Origin: Erysipelotrichaceae bacterium
GTDB taxonomy: Bacteria; Bacillota_I; Bacilli_A; Erysipelotrichales; Erysipelotrichaceae
Reading direction: 5' to 3'
Assembly (NCBI GenBank): GCA_017418585.1
Contig: JAFONG010000176.1
Span: 1 to 18,790 of the forward strand
Length of the DNA: 18,790 nt
Shown here: positions 14,463 to 18,790 of the stretch, one piece after another
Layout: every line of letters begins with the position of its first letter
How positions within the stretch are numbered: position 1 is the first letter of the stretch
Position numbers and translations under genes: made by a program
Notes under the pieces: model-generated
Databases searched by the model: none
What the model was told of the DNA's origin: nothing
Seen by the model: the letters and a program-made list of their open reading frames with translations, nothing else

Positions 14463-16292
14463 ATGGCTAAACAGACGTACAAGAAACATCTCAATAAGAG
14501 ACCAAAAAACACTCAGCCGTACGAAAAGAAGTCTGAGGAAAAAGTTACTGCGATCACTTATCAAGAGGGTATCACCGTCGGAGATCTGGCAAATAAGCTG
14601 AAGAAGAATTCCGGCGAGATCATTAAGATTCTATTTATGCTTGGCAAGATGGTTACGATCAATTCAACACTGGATGACGAGAATGTTGAACTGGTCTGTA
14701 TGGAATTCAATGTAGAAGCGACAAAAGAAGAGCCGCAGGAAGATGAAACGCTTTTTGATACAGAAGAGGATGATCCGAATGATCTGAAAGAGAGAGCTCC
14801 GATCGTTACGATCATGGGCCATGTCGACCATGGCAAGACGACGCTGCTGGACTATATCAGAAAATCCAGAGTTGTTGAAGGGGAATTCGGCGGTATCACA
14901 CAGCATATCGGTGCTTATCAGGTGGAAGTCAACGGTAAACTGGTTACCTTCCTGGATACTCCGGGTCATGAAGCCTTTACGGCAATGCGTGCCAGAGGAG
15001 CAAGCGTCACGGATATTGCGATCATTGTTGTCGCAGCGGATGACGGCGTTATGCCTCAGACGATCGAAGCGGTAGACCATGCAAAAGCTGCAGGCGTACC
15101 GATCATTGTCGCAATAAACAAGATGGACAAGGCCGGAGCCAATCCGGATAAAATCAAGAACGCCATGGCGGAACTGGGCCTGATGCCGGAGGAATGGGGC
15201 GGAGATACGATTTTCGTAGAGTGTTCTGCGAAAACGGGCGAAGGTGTCAAGAATGTTCTGGAGACGATCCTGGTCGTAGCGGAAGTAAGGGATCTTAAAG
15301 CCAATCCGAATAAACTCGCTACCGGTACAGTCATTGAAGCCAAACTGGATAAAGGAAGAGGTCCTGTGACTACTCTTCTGGTACAGAACGGTACTTTGAA
15401 ACAGTCCGATTCCGTCGTCGTAGGAACATGCTACGGCAAGGTTCGTAAGATGACGTCTGATCTTGGCAAAGAGATCACGGAAGCGCTCCCTGGTACGCCG
15501 GTTGAGATTATCGGTCTGAACGATGTACCGGTTGCCGGAGACAACTTCAAGGTCTTTGAAAACGATAAGGATGCCAGAGCGGTAGCCCAGGCCAGAGCCA
15601 GAGCCCGTATCGAGAAAGAAAGAAACGCTACAAGCGCCATGACTCTTGATGATCTGAAGTCCCAGATCGATGCCGGAGGCGTCAAGGAGATTCCGGTTAT
15701 CGTCAAGTCGGATGTTACCGGTACTGCGGAAGCTGTCGCTTCATCGCTCAGCAAGATCGATGTGGACGGCGTCAAGGTCAATGTCATTCGTAGAGCTGCC
15801 GGAACGATTACGGATTCCGATGTCATTCTGGCTTCCGTATCCCATGCGGTAATTTACGGTTTCAATGTCAGACCGGATGCCAACGTAAGAAAGAAAGCTC
15901 AGGACGAAGGTGTCGAAATCAGACTGCACAACATCATCTACAAAGCCGTAGAAGAGATGGAAGCAGCCATGAAGGGTATGCTTGAACCTGTATATGAAGA
16001 AGTTGTTATTGGCCAGGCTGAAGTCAGAAAGACCTATAAGGTCTCCAAGATCGGTACGATTGCCGGATGTATGGTGACCGAAGGAAAGATCGTCAGAGAC
16101 AGCAAGGTTCGTCTGATCAGAGACGGCATTGTCATCTATACCGGTAAGATCGCATCACTTAGAAGATTCGAGAATGATGCAAGAGAAGTTGCGGAAGGCT
16201 ATGAATGCGGTCTGACGATCGAAGGATACAATGACATAAAAGAGCTTGACATCGTTGAAGCATTTGCCGATCAGGAGGTTAAAGCGGAGTAA
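14463..16292 (+). CDS. infB: Translation initiation factor IF-2
   Basis: This GTPase brings initiator tRNA to the 30S subunit and promotes subunit joining. The protein is short, 609 residues against about 716 in Bacillus subtilis and 890 in Escherichia coli, because the variable N-terminal part is almost absent: a basic 30-residue start leads straight into one IF2N domain (about 32-85, ITVGDLANKLKKNSGEIIK). GTPase motifs are intact: GHVDHGKTT (119-127), DTPGH (165-169), NKMDK (219-223) and SAKTGEG. Domains II, C1 and C2 follow, ending near the fMet-tRNA-binding region (VAEGYECGLTIEGYNDIKELD). AAGGAGG (14450-14456) lies 6 nt before the ATG at 14463; an earlier ATG at 14458 is too close to it. 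The stop overlaps rbfA by one base (TAATG). Confidence 0.97.
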   Translation: MAKQTYKKHLNKRPKNTQPYEKKSEEKVTAITYQEGITVGDLANKLKKNSGEIIKILFMLGKMVTINSTLDDENVELVCMEFNVEATKEEPQEDETLFDTEEDDPNDLKERAPIVTIMGHVDHGKTTLLDYIRKSRVVEGEFGGITQHIGAYQVEVNGKLVTFLDTPGHEAFTAMRARGASVTDIAIIVVAADDGVMPQTIEAVDHAKAAGVPIIVAINKMDKAGANPDKIKNAMAELGLMPEEWGGDTIFVECSAKTGEGVKNVLETILVVAEVRDLKANPNKLATGTVIEAKLDKGRGPVTTLLVQNGTLKQSDSVVVGTCYGKVRKMTSDLGKEITEALPGTPVEIIGLNDVPVAGDNFKVFENDKDARAVAQARARARIEKERNATSAMTLDDLKSQIDAGGVKEIPVIVKSDVTGTAEAVASSLSKIDVDGVKVNVIRRAAGTITDSDVILASVSHAVIYGFNVRPDANVRKKAQDEGVEIRLHNIIYKAVEEMEAAMKGMLEPVYEEVVIGQAEVRKTYKVSKIGTIAGCMVTEGKIVRDSKVRLIRDGIVIYTGKIASLRRFENDAREVAEGYECGLTIEGYNDIKELDIVEAFADQEVKAE

Positions 16293-16630
16293 TGGCGAGA
16301 ATCGACAAGATCGATTCGATTCTGTTAAGGGAGATCTCAATGATTATTTCAAAAGAGATCAACGATCCTAAACTGGGTTTTCCTACCGTTACAGAAGTAG
16401 ATGTCGCTCCGGATATGAACAGTGCGAAGGTCTATGTTTCTTTTCTGGGAAAGAACTACATGAAAAGAGACGGGCTGGAAGCCTTAAGAAGAGCGAAGGG
16501 CCATATCAAGAGTGAACTGGCGAAACGGGTAAGATTAAGGAAGATTCCCGATCTGACCTTCGTTGTCGACGATACGCTTGACAAGGCCGACAGGATCGAA
16601 AAGATATTAAGCAAAGACAATGAACATTAA
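16292..16630 (+). CDS. rbfA: 30S ribosome-binding factor RbfA
   Basis: RbfA is a KH-fold factor that assists late 16S rRNA and 30S maturation. The 112-residue protein matches along its length: LLREISMIISKEINDPKLGFPTVTEV, DMNSAKVYVSFLG, then the conserved LAKRVRLRKIPDLTFVVDD. It begins at a one-base overlap with infB (TAATG), so ribosomes finishing infB may restart here; AGGAGG at 16272-16277 is 14 nt upstream and may add to this. It is the last gene of the rimP operon before a terminator. In many Firmicutes truB follows rbfA; here it does not. Confidence 0.95.
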   Translation: MARIDKIDSILLREISMIISKEINDPKLGFPTVTEVDVAPDMNSAKVYVSFLGKNYMKRDGLEALRRAKGHIKSELAKRVRLRKIPDLTFVVDDTLDKADRIEKILSKDNEH

Positions 16631-16652
16631 GGTGCTTTTGAGCGCCTTTTTT
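16629..16652 (+). terminator. Intrinsic terminator after rbfA
   Basis: GGTGCT (16631-16636) and AGCGCC (16641-16646) form a 6-bp stem with one G-U pair and a TTTG loop; AA before it (16629-16630) can add two pairs with the following T6 (16647-16652). It overlaps the rbfA stop codon. The next gene starts 13 nt later, so there is no room for a promoter between them and some readthrough is implied. Confidence 0.75.
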
Positions 16653-16665
16653 ACAGGAGGAAAAG

Positions 16666-18168
16666 ATGAATCAGAAAGAAGCGTTAAAGACTTACAGAGA
16701 GTTTAATGAAAAGATCAAGGCCTATACTCTGGTGCTAAGTACAACTGATATCGACAGATTGACTGTTGCGCCAAGAAAAGGAAGCAGCTACCGTAACAAG
16801 ATGCTTTCCATCATTGAAGGAGAACTTTATGAGCTGCAGACGGATAAACGGTATGTCGATGCGATCCTGTACCTGTCGAATCTGGATCTGGGGGAGATTG
16901 CCAACAGGGATATCGCTCTGGCGAAGAAGTCGCTGGAAAACATCCTGAAATTCTCGAAAGAAGAAACCATGGAATACTCGCTGGCTATGATGAACAGCTA
17001 CGAGGCCTGGTATGATGCCAAAAACAAGAACGATTACGGGATATTCGAAGCACATCTTCTGAAGCTTATCGAGATGTCAAGGAAGAGACTACAGAAGCGC
17101 AATCCGAAAATGCATCCGTATGATCTGGCACTGGATGATTATGAAGAAGGCATGAACAGAAAGAAATACGACAGATTCTTTTCCCTGATTAAAAAAGAAC
17201 TGCTTCCTTTGATCAGAAAGATCGACAAGAAAAAAGACTTTATCGATGATTCTTTTCTGTATCTGTACTATCCGGCAGAAAAGCAAGCCATCTTCATGAA
17301 AGACATCATGAAACATATCGGCTTCTCTTCCGACTGGGGCTATATGGCCACCACGGAGCATCCTTTTACGGATTCCTTATCAAGAAACGACGTCCGTGTT
17401 ACGACGGCTTATGATGAACACAACATCACATCGGCGATCTTTTCTTTGATCCATGAATGCGGTCACGGTTTCTATGAACATCAGATCGATCCAAAGTTCG
17501 ATTCCTATCCTTATCTGCATCAGATCTCCTCAGGCATGCATGAATCGCAAAGCCGTTTCTTTGAGAACTATCTGGGAAGAAGAAAGTCTTTCTTTAAGCT
17601 GATATATCCGAAACTGCAGAAACTGTTTCCGGAGAATCTTGGCAACGTATCGCTGGATGACTTTATCAGAGCTGTCAACGTTTCCAGATGTTCTTTGATC
17701 CGGACCGATGCGGATGAGCTGACATATCCGATCCATATCCTGATCCGCTATGAACTGGAAAAAGAGATATTCGAAAACAAGATCGATCTGAATCAGCTTG
17801 ACCGGTTATGGGATGAAAGATACGAAAAATATCTGGGCGTAAAGGCCGATAAACCGTCCGAAGGTATTCTTCAGGATGTACACTGGTCCGGAGCTTCTTT
17901 CGGTTATTTCCCGACTTATGCCTTAGGCAGCGCGATCGGAGCGCAGATCTTTCACAAGATGCAGAGTGATTTGGATGTTGATGAGCTGCTGGAGAAAGGC
18001 AGGTTCTCAAGAATCACGGATTATCTGAAGAAGAACATCCAGCACTATGGCGCATTATATTCATTTGAACAGATCTTGCTGAAGGCAATCGGTGAGGAAT
18101 TCAATCCTCAGTACTATATCGATTATCTGAAAAACAAGTATATGGATCTATACATGATCAAGAAATAA
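16666..18168 (+). CDS. Metallocarboxypeptidase, M32 (Taq carboxypeptidase 1) family
   Basis: M32 enzymes are cytoplasmic metal-dependent carboxypeptidases that trim peptides from the C terminus. The 500-residue length is typical. The metal site is HECGH (H263, E264, H267), with the third ligand E293 in GMHESQSRFFEN. A further family signature is VHWSGASFGYFPTYALGSAIGAQI near residue 405. The N-terminal WDxET-type motif is degenerate (STTDIDRLTVAPRKG). No signal peptide or membrane segment is seen. AGGAGG (16655-16660) gives a strong start 5 nt before the ATG at 16666. The gene lies directly behind the rbfA terminator without an obvious promoter. It converges with ppdK. Use in peptide recycling, like pepT, is a reasonable guess. 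Confidence 0.93.
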   Translation: MNQKEALKTYREFNEKIKAYTLVLSTTDIDRLTVAPRKGSSYRNKMLSIIEGELYELQTDKRYVDAILYLSNLDLGEIANRDIALAKKSLENILKFSKEETMEYSLAMMNSYEAWYDAKNKNDYGIFEAHLLKLIEMSRKRLQKRNPKMHPYDLALDDYEEGMNRKKYDRFFSLIKKELLPLIRKIDKKKDFIDDSFLYLYYPAEKQAIFMKDIMKHIGFSSDWGYMATTEHPFTDSLSRNDVRVTTAYDEHNITSAIFSLIHECGHGFYEHQIDPKFDSYPYLHQISSGMHESQSRFFENYLGRRKSFFKLIYPKLQKLFPENLGNVSLDDFIRAVNVSRCSLIRTDADELTYPIHILIRYELEKEIFENKIDLNQLDRLWDERYEKYLGVKADKPSEGILQDVHWSGASFGYFPTYALGSAIGAQIFHKMQSDLDVDELLEKGRFSRITDYLKKNIQHYGALYSFEQILLKAIGEEFNPQYYIDYLKNKYMDLYMIKK

Positions 18169-18207
18169 GGTTCATAAAGTACGATAACTGATAAGCCGTA
18201 TACGAAT

Positions 18208-18233
18208 AAAAAAAGCTCTCTTATGAGAGCTTT
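18208..18233 (-). terminator. Intrinsic terminator of ppdK, possibly bidirectional
   Basis: AAAGCTCTC (18212-18220) and GAGAGCTTT (18225-18233) form a perfect 9-bp stem with a TTAT loop. On the minus strand it is followed by seven Ts (complement of 18208-18214), a strong terminator for ppdK. On the plus strand the tail is only TTTCTGTTTG, so it may weakly terminate the carboxypeptidase transcript too. Confidence 0.85.
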
Positions 18234-18242
18234 CTGTTTGAA

Positions 18243-18790
18243 CTATTTGCTTTTATTAGCAGGTTTCTTTGCCGTTTTTTTGACTGCTTTCTTTTCTTCC
18301 TTCTTAGGAGCGTGTTTAATTGCAGCCTGAGCGGCAGCCAGTCTGGCGATTGGAACTCTGTAAGGCGAGCAGGAAACGTATGTCAGTCCGACTTTATCGC
18401 AGAATTCGATAGAAGCAGGGTCACCGCCGTGTTCACCGCAGATACCGAGCTTGATGTTCGGACGGGTCTCTTTGCCAAGTCTGACAGCCATCTCGACCAG
18501 TTTGCCGACACCGTGCTGATCCAGTCTTGCAAACGGATCCTGTTCATAGATCTTGGCATCATAGTATGAGCCTAAGAACTCGCCGGCATCGTCTCTTGAG
18601 AAACCGAAGGTCATCTGCGTAAGGTCGTTTGTACCGAAGGAGAAGAATTCAGCTTCTTTTGCGATCTCATCCGCAAGCAATGCGGCACGAGGGATCTCAA
18701 TCATTGTACCGACATGGTATTCCAGGTTTGCTTTTGCCTTCTTGATTTCATCATCGGCAGTCTTGACAACGATATTCTTGACATATTTCA
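18243..18790 (-). CDS. ppdK: Pyruvate, phosphate dikinase, C-terminal part (5' end outside the window)
   Basis: PPDK interconverts pyruvate, ATP and phosphate with phosphoenolpyruvate, AMP and pyrophosphate. The frame is open from the window edge to the TAG at 18243-18245, giving about 182 residues of an expected 875 or more. The C-terminal PEP-binding domain is clear: VGTMIEIPRAALLADEIA, FFSFGTNDLTQMTFGFSRDDAG, and the catalytic cysteine in GICGEHGGDP. The family normally ends just after SCSPxRVPIARLAAAQAAIK; this protein runs on for about 23 residues rich in Lys and Ala (HAPKKEEKKAVKKTAKKP and a few more). The tail uses the same frame and reaches the stop without disruption, so it appears genuine. 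The gene converges with the M32 carboxypeptidase gene. Confidence 0.95.
   Translation of the reverse strand, partial: KYVKNIVVKTADDEIKKAKANLEYHVGTMIEIPRAALLADEIAKEAEFFSFGTNDLTQMTFGFSRDDAGEFLGSYYDAKIYEQDPFARLDQHGVGKLVEMAVRLGKETRPNIKLGICGEHGGDPASIEFCDKVGLTYVSCSPYRVPIARLAAAQAAIKHAPKKEEKKAVKKTAKKPANKSK

Noticed and set aside
14561..15826. Several minus-strand open frames opposite infB
   Set aside because: All lie within the conserved GTPase coding sequence and have unlikely composition (serine-rich, no domain), as expected for shadows.

Overview
The window looks like chromosomal core sequence from a low-to-mid GC Firmicute. The signs are a Gram-positive PolC-type replicase, the rimP-nusA-rnpM-ylxQ-infB-rbfA translation/transcription operon, strong AGGAGG-type ribosome binding sites and U-rich intrinsic terminators. 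The long acidic tail on NusA, the direct recG-rnc-polC linkage and the short IF-2 suggest the Erysipelotrichia/Mollicutes side of the phylum; this placement is inference.

Layout, left to right. (1) 2-7784, + strand: the 3' part of recG, then rnc, polC (overlapping rnc by ATGA) and pepT, tightly packed and closed by an intrinsic terminator at about 7791-7820. (2) 7821-11605, + strand: a self-contained magnesium module. It has its own extended -10 promoter, a 24-codon leader ORF embedded in mutually exclusive RNA stems, an MgtA-type P-type ATPase, and a second gene made of the MgtE cytosolic sensing domains (N domain plus CBS pair) attached to only two membrane helices, without the MgtE transport domain. 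(3) 11617-16652, + strand: a promoter and short hairpin leader, then rimP, nusA, rnpM (ylxR), ylxQ, infB and rbfA, ending at an intrinsic terminator. (4) 16666-18168, + strand: an M32 (Taq-type) metallocarboxypeptidase that starts 13 nt after that terminator. (5) 18208-18790, - strand: a terminator and the 3' part of pyruvate phosphate dikinase, convergent with the carboxypeptidase.

How the genes work together: the flanking blocks are replication, RNA processing and translation initiation housekeeping. In Bacillus-type genomes polC lies directly upstream of rimP-nusA; here pepT and the magnesium module sit between them. The magnesium module is the most interesting part. The leader can fold as a classical 1:2 / 2:3 / 3:4 attenuator, in which a ribosome held on the first few codons of the leader peptide (starting MEAGENP) would favour the antiterminator and expression of the ATPase. 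This resembles in logic, but not in sequence, the enterobacterial mgtL leader of mgtA. The downstream MgtE-like protein has the parts of a Mg2+ sensor and no visible transport pore, so it may be a regulatory subunit of the pump. Both proposals are inferences from sequence. I saw no tRNA, rRNA, CRISPR, insertion sequence or phage feature.
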